Shown: positions 7,305 through 16,791, counted from the first letter of the stretch. The stretch: DNA of 64,000 nt from Tautonia sociabilis (GCF_003977685.1 NZ_RYZH01000014.1:62001-126000), one strand, 5' to 3'. The notes: generated from the letters alone by a model not told the origin. Made by a program: numbers and translations.

Positions 7305-7784
7305 ATGCCTTCCGTAGACGATCCGACTCCCCTCCCCCCGACCCCCGCCGATCTCTCCTTCGGCGGCTTCTGGGAGCTGCTCGGGATGGTCCCGATCCCC
7401 CCCGCTCGCCCGGACGGGCCCGGCCGGGTGATGCTCCGGGTGGGGGAGCATCACCTCAGGAGCCTCGGCCTGATGCACGGCGGCGTCGCCGCGGCCATGC
7501 TCGACTCCTTCACCGGGAGAGCCGCCTCGGCCTCGTCGCCGCCGGGGCACCACGTCGTGACCATTCAACTGAACGTTCACTTCGTCCGAGCCGCCCGAGT
7601 CGGCGACGTGCTCATCGCTGACGGCGAGGTCCAGCACGCCGGCCGCCGCACCGCCGTCGTCCGAGGCGAGCTGCGCACCGAGGACGGCCGGCTTATCGCC
7701 ACCGCCTCCGGGACCTTCATGCACCTGCCCATCGGGCCGATGGCCGGCCCGGACGTCGCTCGGGAGCAAGGGGCCGAGGCGTGA
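7305..7784 (+). CDS. PaaI-type hotdog thioesterase
   Basis: This 159-residue single-domain protein has the PaaI/YigI-type hotdog pattern. GLMHGGVAAAMLDSFTG supplies the conserved HGG and the catalytic acidic residue, followed by VTIQLNVHFVRAARVGD and later VVRGELRTEDGRLIATASG. The family hydrolyses acyl-CoA thioesters, often aryl- or short-chain acyl-CoAs; the substrate here is unknown. It stands alone between divergent and convergent neighbours, so genomic context gives no further clue. Confidence 0.85.
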   Translation: MPSVDDPTPLPPTPADLSFGGFWELLGMVPIPPARPDGPGRVMLRVGEHHLRSLGLMHGGVAAAMLDSFTGRAASASSPPGHHVVTIQLNVHFVRAARVGDVLIADGEVQHAGRRTAVVRGELRTEDGRLIATASGTFMHLPIGPMAGPDVAREQGAEA

Positions 7785-7885
7785 GGGGCCGAGCCCCGGG
7801 GCGGGGGGCGATCGGGGACCGCGAGGGGCCGGAACGATCGGCCCTCGACCGGTCCGAGCCCGATCCGCTCCCGGTCGGCCCGGGA

Positions 7886-9715
7886 TCAGACCTCCAGCCC
7901 CACCGCCCTCATCAGCGCCAAGGCGTTGCTCTTCCGCACGACCCCCGGCCGCATGACGTAGTCGAACCGGATCTCGCCGTTTTCGAGGTGGTCTTCGAAG
8001 TGCACGTTCTCGGCCGGGTGGCCGAGGCTGGCGACGATCTCCGCCAGGGCCAGGTCATGCGTGGTGACCAGCCCGATCGCCCCCCGATCGAGCAGCCCCT
8101 TGATGACCCCCTCGGCGCCGGAGCGGCGGTCGTGCGAGTTGGTGCCGTGGAGGATCTCATCGAGCAAAAAGAGCAGGGGAGGGGGCGAGGAGGCCAGGTC
8201 GACGAGCGTTCGGAGCCGGGTGATTTCGGCGTAGAACCGGGAACGGCCGGCCTGGAGCGAGTCTTGCACGCGGAGCGTCGCCCCGAGCTGCAAGGGGGAG
8301 AGCCGCATCGACGCCGCCCGCACCGGGGCGCCGGCCAGGGCGAGCACGACGTTGACCCCGAGCGATCGCATCAGCGTGCTCTTGCCCGACATGTTCGAGC
8401 CGCTGACCAGCAGCACTCGCGGGCCGTCGGGGCCGCCCAGCGCCAGGTCGTTGCGCACCACACGGTCGCTCGGAATCAGCGGGTGCCCGAGCGATCGGGC
8501 CTGGACGATCGGTCCCTCCTCCTCGGGAAGGATCTCCGGGAACGGGTCGTTCGGGCATTCGAAGGCGTAAGAGGCGAGGGCGCAGAGCGCCTCGAACTGG
8601 CCGACGGCGTCGAGCCAGCGCTCGATCGATCGGCCCGATCGGGCTCGCCAGCGCTCAATCGCCAGTGCGAGGTGCGTGGTCCAGAGCGTCAGGAAGGCGA
8701 TCGGGGCGAACAACTGGTTGCGCCGGAACTCGAGGAGCGTCGCCAGCCGGGCCAGCCGGGCGATCTCCCTCGAGGGGGGCTCGCCGTCGACTCCGCTGGT
8801 TGCTCGGATGGTGCGAAGCCGGGGAGCGGAGAAGGGCTCCTGCTCGATCCGCTCCAGCAGCGAGGAGAGGAGGCGCAGCTCGTCGGCCCGCTCGTCGATC
8901 GCGCCGATGGTCCGGCCGAGGTCGAGGCGGACGAGGCGGCCGAGGATGAGCGTGGCGACGATGCTCCCGAACAGCGGCAAGCCGCCGAGTCCTCCGATCC
9001 AGGAGGCCAGGGCGGCCAGGTTCAACGTCGCCAGCCCTCCGACGACGAGGGGCCAGCCCGCCCAACGGAACCCCGGCGGCTGTTCTCCCCAGGCGATCAG
9101 GGCGGCCGGGTGCAGCCCGCGCTCGACGTCGTCCCCCAGCAGGGCGATGTCCTCCCGGAGATCGAGCCGGTCCTTCAGCTCCGCGATCGCCTCCTGCCTC
9201 GCCCGGATCTCCGCCGGGTCGGCCGGTCGGAGGAGCCAGTGGGCCAGCGTGGCCTTGCCGGCCCCGGTGCGGGCGGTGCAGAGCCGCTCGAAGAGGGAGC
9301 CGGTGCCGAAGAGGTCGAGGTCGGCGTCGAACGGGTGGTCGGGCGTCAGGAACCGCTCTCCCGAGTCTCCCCGGCCGGGCCAGCGGTCGCCGAGCCGGTC
9401 CAGTCCCGCCTCGTAGAAGGCGACCCGGCGCTCCACCCGGCGCCGACGCCGGCCAATCGCGTCGTAAGCGATCACCAGGCCGACGAACGCCGCCGCCGGC
9501 GCCAAGAGCCACCAGGCCGACACCCATCCCGGCCCCAACGCCACGACCGCCAGCACCAGCGCGATCGCCGACACCCCCAGGCGGGCATCGGCGATCGCCC
9601 GGTGCCGGGAGGCCAGCCGGGACGCCTCCGCCTGCCGGGCGTCGCGTCGATGCTCGTATTCGGCCTGAGGGCCCCGCGGGGCGGCGGCGGGAGCGGAGGC
9701 GGGGCGTTCGATCAA
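7886..9715 (-). CDS. Membrane-associated MutS-like ATPase
   Basis: This 609-residue protein has two predicted hydrophobic hairpins (around residues 45-80 and 235-275), a helical clamp-like middle and a C-terminal MutS domain V. Walker A is GSNMSGKST at about 439-447, Walker B is LLFLLDE near 515-521, and TTHDLALAE forms the H-loop region. It lacks the mismatch-recognition domain I of MutS, so a role in canonical repair is unlikely. Similar membrane MutS-like ATPases occur in several phyla with unknown function. The start is TTG at 9715 with GGGAG about 9 bases upstream. Confidence 0.85.
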   Translation of the reverse strand: MIERPASAPAAAPRGPQAEYEHRRDARQAEASRLASRHRAIADARLGVSAIALVLAVVALGPGWVSAWWLLAPAAAFVGLVIAYDAIGRRRRRVERRVAFYEAGLDRLGDRWPGRGDSGERFLTPDHPFDADLDLFGTGSLFERLCTARTGAGKATLAHWLLRPADPAEIRARQEAIAELKDRLDLREDIALLGDDVERGLHPAALIAWGEQPPGFRWAGWPLVVGGLATLNLAALASWIGGLGGLPLFGSIVATLILGRLVRLDLGRTIGAIDERADELRLLSSLLERIEQEPFSAPRLRTIRATSGVDGEPPSREIARLARLATLLEFRRNQLFAPIAFLTLWTTHLALAIERWRARSGRSIERWLDAVGQFEALCALASYAFECPNDPFPEILPEEEGPIVQARSLGHPLIPSDRVVRNDLALGGPDGPRVLLVSGSNMSGKSTLMRSLGVNVVLALAGAPVRAASMRLSPLQLGATLRVQDSLQAGRSRFYAEITRLRTLVDLASSPPPLLFLLDEILHGTNSHDRRSGAEGVIKGLLDRGAIGLVTTHDLALAEIVASLGHPAENVHFEDHLENGEIRFDYVMRPGVVRKSNALALMRAVGLEV

Positions 9716-9893
9716 CGGACTGGCTCCCTTCGATCTGCCCGGAAGGCGAAGCCCGGCCCGATCGCCGCACGCTGCCCCGGCACGAGGATGCTCCGACCCC
9801 GGACACGATGGGCTTCCCGGGGCCTCCCTCCAATCATACCAGGAGCCGTCCCCGGCAGGGATGACCGGTCCCCCGCCGGCCCTCGGCTCGGAG

Positions 9894-10592
9894 TCAGCGA
9901 ACCATCGGATAGAAGCGCGCCAGCACCTCGGTCGGTACCCCGGCCGCCGCCGCCGCGGTGAGGCCCCAGTTGCGGAGCGACTGCCCGAGCAGCCCGTGCC
10001 GCCGCCACCGCCGGGGAGAGACGTGGATCCGGCTCGGAAGCAGCGCGATCCTCCCCAATCTCCTGAGCCTCAAAGCCAGGAAGACGTCCTCCATCAGCGG
10101 GACCTCGGGGAACCCTCCGATCCGGTCGAACACCGGCCGGGGGACGAAGATCCCCTGATCGCCGTACGGCAGGCCAATCAGCCCGGCGCGGAGGTGGGCC
10201 GCCGCGTCGATCGCCCGAAACCCCGCCTCCGGGCCGTCCACCCGCATCCGGAAGCAGCCGCCGGGGACCTTCGGGCATCGGGAGACGAACCGTCTCAGGC
10301 AGGCGATCCCCCCGGGGTCGAGCCGGCAATCGGCGTGCAGGAATAGGAGCACGTCCCCCGAGGTCGCCGCCGCCCCCCGGTTCTGCTGGATCCCTCTGCC
10401 CCGAGGGCTCGACACCACCCGGACCCCGGCCGACCGGGCGAGGTCGGCCGTGCCGTCCGGGCTGTCGGCGTCGGCCACCACCACCTCGTCGGCCCCCTGG
10501 GCCGCCAGGTGCTCCAGGCAGGAGCGGATCTCCCCGGCTTCCTGGAGCGTCGGGATCACCACCGAAACCGAGACGCTCTCCGGGGCCGGCAT
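9894..10592 (-). CDS. Family 2 glycosyltransferase, TIGR04283 (selenodomain-associated) type
   Basis: This 232-residue GT-A enzyme starts VSVVIPTLQEAGEI, has the ADADSPDGT nucleotide-binding turn and the acidic motif LLFLHADCRLDPG, then the family-typical LPYGDQGIFVPRPVFDRIGG and PLMEDVFLALRLRRLG. These match the compact transferase family called rSAM/selenodomain-associated transferase 2. Its ATG shares the A of the upstream TGA (one-base overlap), so it is translationally coupled to the uronate-isomerase-like gene. The family name is notable because a selenocysteine-type selD lies at 30.3-31.4 kb. The acceptor is unknown. Confidence 0.85.
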   Translation of the reverse strand: MPAPESVSVSVVIPTLQEAGEIRSCLEHLAAQGADEVVVADADSPDGTADLARSAGVRVVSSPRGRGIQQNRGAAATSGDVLLFLHADCRLDPGGIACLRRFVSRCPKVPGGCFRMRVDGPEAGFRAIDAAAHLRAGLIGLPYGDQGIFVPRPVFDRIGGFPEVPLMEDVFLALRLRRLGRIALLPSRIHVSPRRWRRHGLLGQSLRNWGLTAAAAAGVPTEVLARFYPMVR

Positions 10593-11911
10593 CAGCGGTG
10601 CAACTCGTACAGATCCCGGGGAGAATCATGCAGGACCTGCCGGAGCAGGTCGGGCAGGTCCTCCTCCCTCGCGAAACCGGCCTCCACGTGCTTGGCCAGG
10701 GCCGACGCGATCGCCCGCTTGACCACCTGGAGCTTGCCGTAGGCCCATTCCACCGAGTAGGAGTCGCTCAGGAAGCCGCAGAACTTGGTCATCGGCACGA
10801 TCTGCGATCGCATACCGAAGTGCCGTTCGATGATCGCGGGGAAGAACGTGTGCCACCAGTAGCCCGACGTGTACACGTTCGGGAACTGCCGGGCCAGCAC
10901 GCAGACCTCCTGCGCGAGCACGTCGGAGGCCATCATCAGGTCGAACCGGGCGTTGCCGAACCGGTGGAAGGCTCGGGCCATCTCGCTGGTCCAGTTCGGC
11001 TGGAAGCGCGGGATCGACTTGCCGTCGCAGATGAAATACTCGGCCCCGACGGCGATCTGCACCGCCTTCCGGTGCTCGTGGTGCCACTCCAGGAGCGTCC
11101 AGGTGACGAGGTTCACCAGGGCGTCGAGCTCCGCTTCGGAGGGCTGCCGGCCGGCGGCCTCCTGCGCCAGCGCCGAGCTTGCGCGCGACTCGTCCGGCTC
11201 CCGGAAGCGCTGCTCGATCGGGATGAACGTGTTGGTGAACCGGACGGGGCCGGTCACGGTCCGGTCGAGCCAGTCGCGGAGCAGCCGCTTGAGGTGCTCG
11301 GTCGTCGAGGGACGGTCGCCGAGGACCTGGACGAGGGCGTCGACGTAGGCGTTCCTGGTCGTCCGGCCGGTGAAGAACGGCTCCAGGTCGGTGGCGACGC
11401 CGGGGCAGAACAGGTAGTGGGCGTCGAGCATGAACAGGGCATCGGGAGCCACCGAGCTGCTCGCCTCTCCCCGGTTCCCCAGGCTCGTGACGAAGGTCTG
11501 GATGTGGCAGCGGTCCCGCAGTACGTGGGAGGGCCAGCCGGGGTCGGCCCCCTTGGCGGCCACTCGGTCGAGCAGGTCCTTGTAGTTCGACTCGGTGACG
11601 GCCGGCTCGGCGAACTCGTAAAGGTCCCAGAGGATCCGGTCAACGCACCACGACATCGCCGTGTTGCGCATCCGGGCCAGGTAGGGGATCATCCTCCGGA
11701 TCCGCTCGTCGACCGGCAGGGCCGGGTCGAGGTCGTCCTTCGGCATGCCGACGGCGATCAACTCGGTCTGCACCCAGTGGTAGCCGAGCAGGGCGGCCAG
11801 ATCCGGGGCCGAGGGCCGGTCGCAATGAATGTGCGTATGGGGGTCGATGATCGGTGTCGCGTCGATCAGGCGCTCGATCGACTGCGCCAGGCCGGGCATG
11901 GTCGTGAACAT
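10592..11911 (-). CDS. Amidohydrolase-superfamily protein, uronate isomerase-like
   Basis: This 439-residue protein carries the metal-binding DPHTHIH motif at residues 23-29, and later segments (YHWVQTELIAVGM, FMLDAHYLFCPG, VYTSGYWWHTFFPAIIERHF, KFCGFLSDSYS) that resemble the glucuronate isomerase/amidohydrolase fold. In planctomycetes such genes are often annotated as uronate isomerase-like or just amidohydrolase. The substrate is not established, and no uronate-catabolism genes are nearby. The start at 11911 has AGGGG about 10 bases upstream. The stop overlaps the start of the glycosyltransferase by one base. Confidence 0.75.
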   Translation of the reverse strand: MFTTMPGLAQSIERLIDATPIIDPHTHIHCDRPSAPDLAALLGYHWVQTELIAVGMPKDDLDPALPVDERIRRMIPYLARMRNTAMSWCVDRILWDLYEFAEPAVTESNYKDLLDRVAAKGADPGWPSHVLRDRCHIQTFVTSLGNRGEASSSVAPDALFMLDAHYLFCPGVATDLEPFFTGRTTRNAYVDALVQVLGDRPSTTEHLKRLLRDWLDRTVTGPVRFTNTFIPIEQRFREPDESRASSALAQEAAGRQPSEAELDALVNLVTWTLLEWHHEHRKAVQIAVGAEYFICDGKSIPRFQPNWTSEMARAFHRFGNARFDLMMASDVLAQEVCVLARQFPNVYTSGYWWHTFFPAIIERHFGMRSQIVPMTKFCGFLSDSYSVEWAYGKLQVVKRAIASALAKHVEAGFAREEDLPDLLRQVLHDSPRDLYELHR

Positions 11912-12127
11912 GGGGGTGCGCCCCTGGGGACGCCTCGAAATCGGCGGCGGGGGAGGAGGCCGGCGAGCATTTTCCGGGGCCGCCGCCGCCGTGTCAACGA
12001 ACCCTCCTCTCGCCCCGAATTGCGCGGTCGGCGATGCCCTGGGTCGCCCGATCTGGTAGAATGCTGATGGCATCGCCCGCGATCCGCCACGGACCCGGAC
12101 CCCATGGCCGCCGAACCGGGAGCGATT

Positions 12128-12940
12128 ATGCGGCGAGACATCGACGAGGCCCTCCGGGGCTGGCCCTACGACCCCGAGATCGACGAGGTCGAGGCCCGGG
12201 AAGTCCGGGCCCGAGACGGCCGGACGGTTGTCCAGGTCCGCATCGATCTGGGGATCCTCCAAATGGAGCTCGATGGCCGACCCGACGGCGCCTGCCCGCG
12301 CGGTTTCACCACCTACCTCGACTACCTCCGACATCGGTCCCGGATCCGTCGCCGGCGCCGCAACGCTCCGGTCGACTCCGGCCCCTCGGCCTGGACCATG
12401 TCTGCCGAGCAGTGCTCCGAGGCCGACCGCGAGCTGGTCCAGTTCTACCACCGCCGCGTGGCGATGCTGGCCCTGCAGCACTACGACCGGGCGTTGCGCG
12501 ACGCGGACCATAGCCTCTCGCTCATGGACTTCATCGCCGACTTCGGCCCGACGCCCGACTACGTCGACCGCCACGAGCGGCTCCGAGGCGGCATCCTCTT
12601 CGACCGCACCCAGGCCGCCGCGGCGATGGCCCTGGAACGCTCCCGCCCCGAGGAGGCCATCGACGCCATCCGAGAGGGGATCGATCGCCTCGAGCGCCAC
12701 TGCCGAGAGCAGTCTCCCGCCGAGGACCTCGGCCGAACCGAGTTCCTGGCCGGATCGGAGGAGTTGGAGTCGTCCGACCTGGCCTTCGTCGAGCGCCTGC
12801 GGCGCCTCGAAGCCGAGGTCCGGCACCACTTCGAGGTTCCCAAGACCCTCAAGGAGCAGCTCGACGAGGCCGTCGAGCACGAGGACTACGAGACGGCCGC
12901 CCGCCTCCGGGACCAGATCCGCTCCCGGGCCGGCGACTGA
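12128..12940 (+). CDS. UVR-motif (UvrB/UvrC) domain protein
   Basis: This 270-residue protein ends in a UVR motif (LKEQLDEAVEHEDYETAARL, residues about 240-265), the coiled hairpin by which UvrB and UvrC interact and which also occurs in McsA/ClpC-type regulators. The N-terminal part (IDEVEAREVRARDGRTVVQV, then ILQMELDGRPDG) and the helical middle are not familiar. It lacks helicase and nuclease domains, so it is not a repair enzyme itself. The start at 12128 follows GGGAG at 8 bases; a TAGAAT hexamer at 12057-12062 is a probable -10. Confidence 0.7.
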   Translation: MRRDIDEALRGWPYDPEIDEVEAREVRARDGRTVVQVRIDLGILQMELDGRPDGACPRGFTTYLDYLRHRSRIRRRRRNAPVDSGPSAWTMSAEQCSEADRELVQFYHRRVAMLALQHYDRALRDADHSLSLMDFIADFGPTPDYVDRHERLRGGILFDRTQAAAAMALERSRPEEAIDAIREGIDRLERHCREQSPAEDLGRTEFLAGSEELESSDLAFVERLRRLEAEVRHHFEVPKTLKEQLDEAVEHEDYETAARLRDQIRSRAGD

Positions 12941-12980
12941 CCTCAGCCTCCGGCCCGATGGCCCTTGGGAGGCTCGAGGA

Positions 12981-13874
12981 TCAGTGCCCGTCCCCGATCG
13001 GCCAGGCCACCTCGGCCGCCGGAACGATCGGGCCCTCGACGCAGACCCGGCGCAGGTCGACCGAGCCGTCGGCCTGCCGCATCGGCACGACGCAACTGAA
13101 GCAGGCCCCGAAGCCGCAGGCCATCTGGTTCTCCAGCGACACGTCGCAGGGGATCCCCTCCCGCTCGGCGATCCTCGCCAGCGCCCCCAGCATCGCCGGA
13201 GGCCCGCAGCCGACGAGCTTCGCCGGCCGTCGGCCCTTCCGGAGCCGATCCTCCAGCACCTCGGTCACGAACCCGTGATGCCCGGCCGAGCCGTCGTCGG
13301 TCGCCAGTGTCACCGCGATGCCCGCCTCCCGGAAGTCCTCGACCCCGGCCGCCAGCTCGGCGGTGCGCACGCCGTAGAGCAACTCCGCCGAGCCCGCTCG
13401 GGCGCCGGACCAGTGCTCGGGAGGATCCCCGTACCCGCGCGATCCCAGCCACCAGCGCCCCAGGGCCAGGAACGGCGTCTGGCCAATTCCCCCCGCGACG
13501 AACGTCACCGGCCCCCCATCTTCCGGAGGGGGCCCGAACCCGTTCCCCAGCGGCCCCCAGACCTCCAGGCGATCCCCCGCCATCCGATCGGCCAGGGACG
13601 CGGTGCCCCGGCCGATGACGAGGTAAACGAGATCGACCGCCTCCGGCTTGCCTGACGCCCCCAAGATCGTGTCATACAGCGCGAACGGCCGGCCGAAGAA
13701 CGGGTCGGTCGTCCCGGGGCGGGTGGGGCGGATCATCAGGAACTGGCCCGGCCGGATCGCCCGGGCGATCTCCGGCGCGAGCAGGCGCATCCGATACGTG
13801 TCCCGGGCGATCCGAACATTCTCGATCACCTCGACCGACCGCTGTCGGGCACACTCCGGGGCGACGGCCTGCAT
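12981..13874 (-). CDS. pyrK: Dihydroorotate dehydrogenase electron-transfer subunit (PyrK-type)
   Basis: This 297-residue flavoprotein has the FAD-binding RPFALYD motif, an NAD-binding GGIGQTPFLAL loop, and four cysteines in the PyrK 2Fe-2S pattern (MACGFGACFSCVVPM and RRVCVEGP) near the C-terminus. PyrK transfers electrons from dihydroorotate via PyrD to NAD+ in pyrimidine synthesis. No pyrD is visible in the window. A related ferredoxin-NADP reductase-like role is possible, but the Cys spacing and length fit PyrK well. Confidence 0.85.
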   Translation of the reverse strand: MQAVAPECARQRSVEVIENVRIARDTYRMRLLAPEIARAIRPGQFLMIRPTRPGTTDPFFGRPFALYDTILGASGKPEAVDLVYLVIGRGTASLADRMAGDRLEVWGPLGNGFGPPPEDGGPVTFVAGGIGQTPFLALGRWWLGSRGYGDPPEHWSGARAGSAELLYGVRTAELAAGVEDFREAGIAVTLATDDGSAGHHGFVTEVLEDRLRKGRRPAKLVGCGPPAMLGALARIAEREGIPCDVSLENQMACGFGACFSCVVPMRQADGSVDLRRVCVEGPIVPAAEVAWPIGDGH

Positions 13875-14073
13875 CGTTCGCGATCTCCGGGAGGCGGGTC
13901 AACTCGGCCCCCCGCTTGTCAGGAGGCCAGGCCCCTGCGAGTCGAGTCCGGTCCGACCCGGATCGCGGAGGACCAATCAATGGCCGCTCCGGGATCGAGG
14001 CGGCTCGATCCCGAAAGCGATTGGCCGGGGGACGCTCCAGGGCGTCTCCCCGATCGGGCTCGATCCGGCGGGC

Positions 14074-15666
14074 TCACTCGTCGTCCGACGGCTTCGATCG
14101 CCTCGCCTTGGGCAACGGCTTCGGCCGTCTCCGGACGGGGCCTCCCGGGGGCTTGGACCCGCCGGGGCCGGCCGATCGTCGACGGGGAGGGGGGCCGTCG
14201 TCGCCGATCACGGGGGCGGCGCCGAGGCCGATGACCCGTCGCGATCGAGGCCCGCCGGCGTTTCCCGACCCGAGGCCGCGACCGCGACCTCGGCCGGGCC
14301 CTGCGGGACGCCTGGGGGGGGGACCGCCGGGGCGACGGCCCCGGCTCGGGGGAGGGGAGTCTCCGCCGACCCCGATCGGGGCCACCAGGATCTCATCCGG
14401 CCCGTCGTCCCCGTCTCGGGAAGGGCGACGGCCCTGGGGGCCGCTCGGGGGAGGGGCGAAGGAGCCGACCGCTCCTCGGCGGGGGACGCCGCCGGGGCGT
14501 CGGCCCTGGCCTCCTCGGCCCTGGTCGCGCTCCCGGCCGGCGCCGGGGACGACGACCGGCCGGCCTCCCCTCCGAGGCGCATCGGCCGAGCCGACGAGGT
14601 GGCCGAGCCCCCCTCGGGGCCCCGAAGGGGCGGGGCAGGGGCCGCCAATCGCTCGGGATCGTCTGGGGGAGGGCTCGCGACGCTTCGGCCCCCGGGAGGG
14701 CATCGCCTCGCCGTCGGCCACGCGACGCAGCAGCGCCACCTCCCCCGGCTCCAGGTGGCGCCACTGGCCGGCGGAGAGCCCCTTGAGCGTCACCGGCCCG
14801 ACGGAGATCCGAGTCAGCCGCATGACCTTGTGGCCGAGCTTGGCGAGCATCCGGCGGACTTCTCGGTTCTTCCCCTCGGCCAGGGTCAGCTCGATCATCG
14901 TCGCTTCGCCGTGGTGCGACTTCTCATTGACGAAGCGAGCGGCCCGGGCGCGGGCCTTCCCCTCGGCAAGCCAGACCCCCTCGACAAGCTTGTCCAGCAC
15001 CTCCGGCCCCGGCTTGCCGGCGACCAGCACGCGATAGACCTTCTCCACGCCGAACTTCGGGTGCGCCAGCCGGTTGGCCAGCTCGCCGTCGTTGGTCAGC
15101 AGAATCAGCCCGGTGCTGTCCTCGTCCAGCCGGCCGATCGGGTAGACCCGCTGCGGCAGTCCCGGCACCAGGTCGATCACCCGGGGGCGGCCGGCGGGGT
15201 CGGCGTTCGAGGTGATGAACCCCTTGGGCTTGTAGACGGCGAGGTAGACGGTCTTCTCCCGTCGGATCCGCTCGCCGTCAACCGCGATGGCGGCCGACCC
15301 GGGGTCGACCTTCGTCGCCAGGTCGCGCACGACCTGGCCATCGACGGTGACTCGGCCCTGGAGGATCAGCTCCTCGACCGCCCTCCTCGAACCGAGCCCG
15401 GCGGCGGCGAGCACCTTGTTCAGCCGTTCTCCGGCTCGGGAAGGGGAGTCGGCCCGGGGGCCGCTCGACGTGCGGAAGGCCGGGGGCCGGCCGGAGGCCC
15501 GGGGGCCTTGATCGGATCGGGGAGGAGCTCCCGACCGGCCGGCGGGCTTCGAGCCGGGGCGGCCGGCGGGCCGTGCGCCCTGCTGAAATCGGGGAGGACC
15601 GCCGGGGCCTTGGCCGGCGCGTCGAGGAGGAGGGCCACCGCCTCGCCGGGGTGGTCGTGGGGCCAT
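14074..15666 (-). CDS. RluB/RsuA-family pseudouridine synthase with long basic extensions
   Basis: The core (residues about 78-320) has an S4 RNA-binding domain (RLNKVLAAAGLGSRRAVEEL) and the RsuA-type catalytic domain with the nucleophilic Asp181 in GRLDEDSTGLIL, plus EGKNREVRRML. It isomerises a uridine in ribosomal RNA, probably of the large subunit. About 77 residues before and 210 residues after the core are low-complexity, rich in Arg, Gly and Pro (RG and RRPGG repeats). This makes the protein 530 residues against about 250-300 for a typical relative. Such tails could bind RNA. No strong ribosome-binding site was noted, so the exact start is uncertain. Confidence 0.85.
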   Translation of the reverse strand: MAPRPPRRGGGPPPRRAGQGPGGPPRFQQGARPAGRPGSKPAGRSGAPPRSDQGPRASGRPPAFRTSSGPRADSPSRAGERLNKVLAAAGLGSRRAVEELILQGRVTVDGQVVRDLATKVDPGSAAIAVDGERIRREKTVYLAVYKPKGFITSNADPAGRPRVIDLVPGLPQRVYPIGRLDEDSTGLILLTNDGELANRLAHPKFGVEKVYRVLVAGKPGPEVLDKLVEGVWLAEGKARARAARFVNEKSHHGEATMIELTLAEGKNREVRRMLAKLGHKVMRLTRISVGPVTLKGLSAGQWRHLEPGEVALLRRVADGEAMPSRGPKRREPSPRRSRAIGGPCPAPSGPRGGLGHLVGSADAPRRGGRPVVVPGAGRERDQGRGGQGRRPGGVPRRGAVGSFAPPPSGPQGRRPSRDGDDGPDEILVAPIGVGGDSPPPSRGRRPGGPPPRRPAGPGRGRGRGLGSGNAGGPRSRRVIGLGAAPVIGDDGPPPRRRSAGPGGSKPPGGPVRRRPKPLPKARRSKPSDDE

Positions 15667-16029
15667 GAGTCACTTCCTGCGTCGGCGGACGCGAAGGGAG
15701 GGGGGGATGGACGCGATGCGCCGCCGAGTTGGGCTGCGGGACGGCGGGTCGTCGATCGTGAGGCGATTTTTCGCTCGCTCTCAGTATACGATCACCGTCC
15801 CCCTCGGTTCCAGGGGAGAGGCGGGAATGCGATCACGGCCAAGGCCCCGGAGGCCGACCGCGTGGAGCCGTCCCGTTGCATCCCCGGCGGCTCCTCGCCA
15901 TAACAAGGAGGGGCCGAGTCCGCCCGCCCGACGGGAACTCGGTGCGGGGCCCGGCCGGGGGAGAGGCCCCGCCGGGGGCTTCCGCCTCCCCTACCGAATC
16001 GCAACGGCACCCCGAGGGAGTCGACTTCC
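15667..16029. other. Divergent intergenic region, no gene seen
   Basis: It lies between the leftward pseudouridine synthase and the rightward peroxiredoxin. Apart from a TATACG-like hexamer near 15784 and the ribosome-binding GGGAG just before 16030, nothing was recognised. Confidence 0.4.
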
Positions 16030-16566
16030 ATGACGCGATCGATCGGACACGCGCTGCTGGCCGCCGGCCTGGCCCTGGTGATCGCCCGGCCCGCCGCCGC
16101 CCAGGAGATGCCCAAGGTCGGCGACCAGGCCCCCGAGTTCACCCTCAAGGGCTCCGACGGCGAGACGTACTCGCTGGCCGACTTCAAGGGCAAGAAAGCC
16201 GTCGTCCTCGCCTGGTTCCCCAAGGCCTTCACCGGCGGCTGCACCAAGCAGTGCACCGCCTACGCCACCCAGGGCGAGTTGCTCAAGGACCTGAACGTCG
16301 CCTACTTCACCGCCAGCACCGACACCGTGGAGGACAACACCGCCTTCGCCAAGTCCGTCGGCGCCGACTACCCCATCCTCAGCGACCCGGGCGGCGCCGT
16401 CGCCAAGGCGTACGGCGTGCTCATGCCCGATCGCCCGCTCGCCCGCCGGGTGACCTTCTACATCGACAAGGACGGCATCATCCGCGCCATCGACACCATG
16501 ATCAACACCGAGAACGCCGGCGCCGACACCGCCGAGAAGCTCAAGGAACTCGGCATCGCCGAGTGA
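16030..16566 (+). CDS. Exported peroxiredoxin (BCP/AhpC-TSA type)
   Basis: This 178-residue protein has a signal peptide (ALLAAGLALVIARPAAAQ) followed by a thioredoxin-fold peroxiredoxin. FTGGCTKQCTAYA supplies the peroxidatic Cys71 and a second Cys75 at the spacing of the alpha-2-helix resolving Cys of BCP-type enzymes. The family reduces hydrogen peroxide and organic peroxides, here in the periplasm. The ending AEKLKELGIAE is typical. GGGAG lies 9 bases before the ATG. Confidence 0.9.
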   Translation: MTRSIGHALLAAGLALVIARPAAAQEMPKVGDQAPEFTLKGSDGETYSLADFKGKKAVVLAWFPKAFTGGCTKQCTAYATQGELLKDLNVAYFTASTDTVEDNTAFAKSVGADYPILSDPGGAVAKAYGVLMPDRPLARRVTFYIDKDGIIRAIDTMINTENAGADTAEKLKELGIAE

Positions 16567-16791
16567 ACCGGCCGGCCTCCCTTCCCTCCCTCCGGGCGGT
16601 GCCGATCGGCCCTTCGTTCGGTGCTCCTCCGGACCGGATCCGGGAGCGATCGGCGGTCCTCCCGCCGCTCGCTTCCGATCCGCACGACCTCGTCGCCCCC
16701 TCCCCCGGCCTCCCCGCCTTGCGGGCCGGGGCGCGGGCGGTTAAGTTGAATCGTTGTTGGACGAACGGTGATCGATCGTGGGGAGGGTGTC

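Noticed and set aside
5602-7317. Long rightward open frame opposite the serine hydrolase
   Set aside because: Its product is low-complexity and Arg/Glu-rich, while the opposite strand has clear beta-lactamase motifs and a signal peptide. It is an antisense shadow.
7781-9961. 726-residue rightward frame opposite the MutS-like gene
   Set aside because: No recognisable domain; the complementary strand encodes Walker A and B motifs in the right order.
12228-13655. 475-residue rightward frame over the UVR-motif gene and pyrK
   Set aside because: Pro/Ser/Arg-rich without domains; pyrK on the other strand keeps its FAD and 2Fe-2S motifs.
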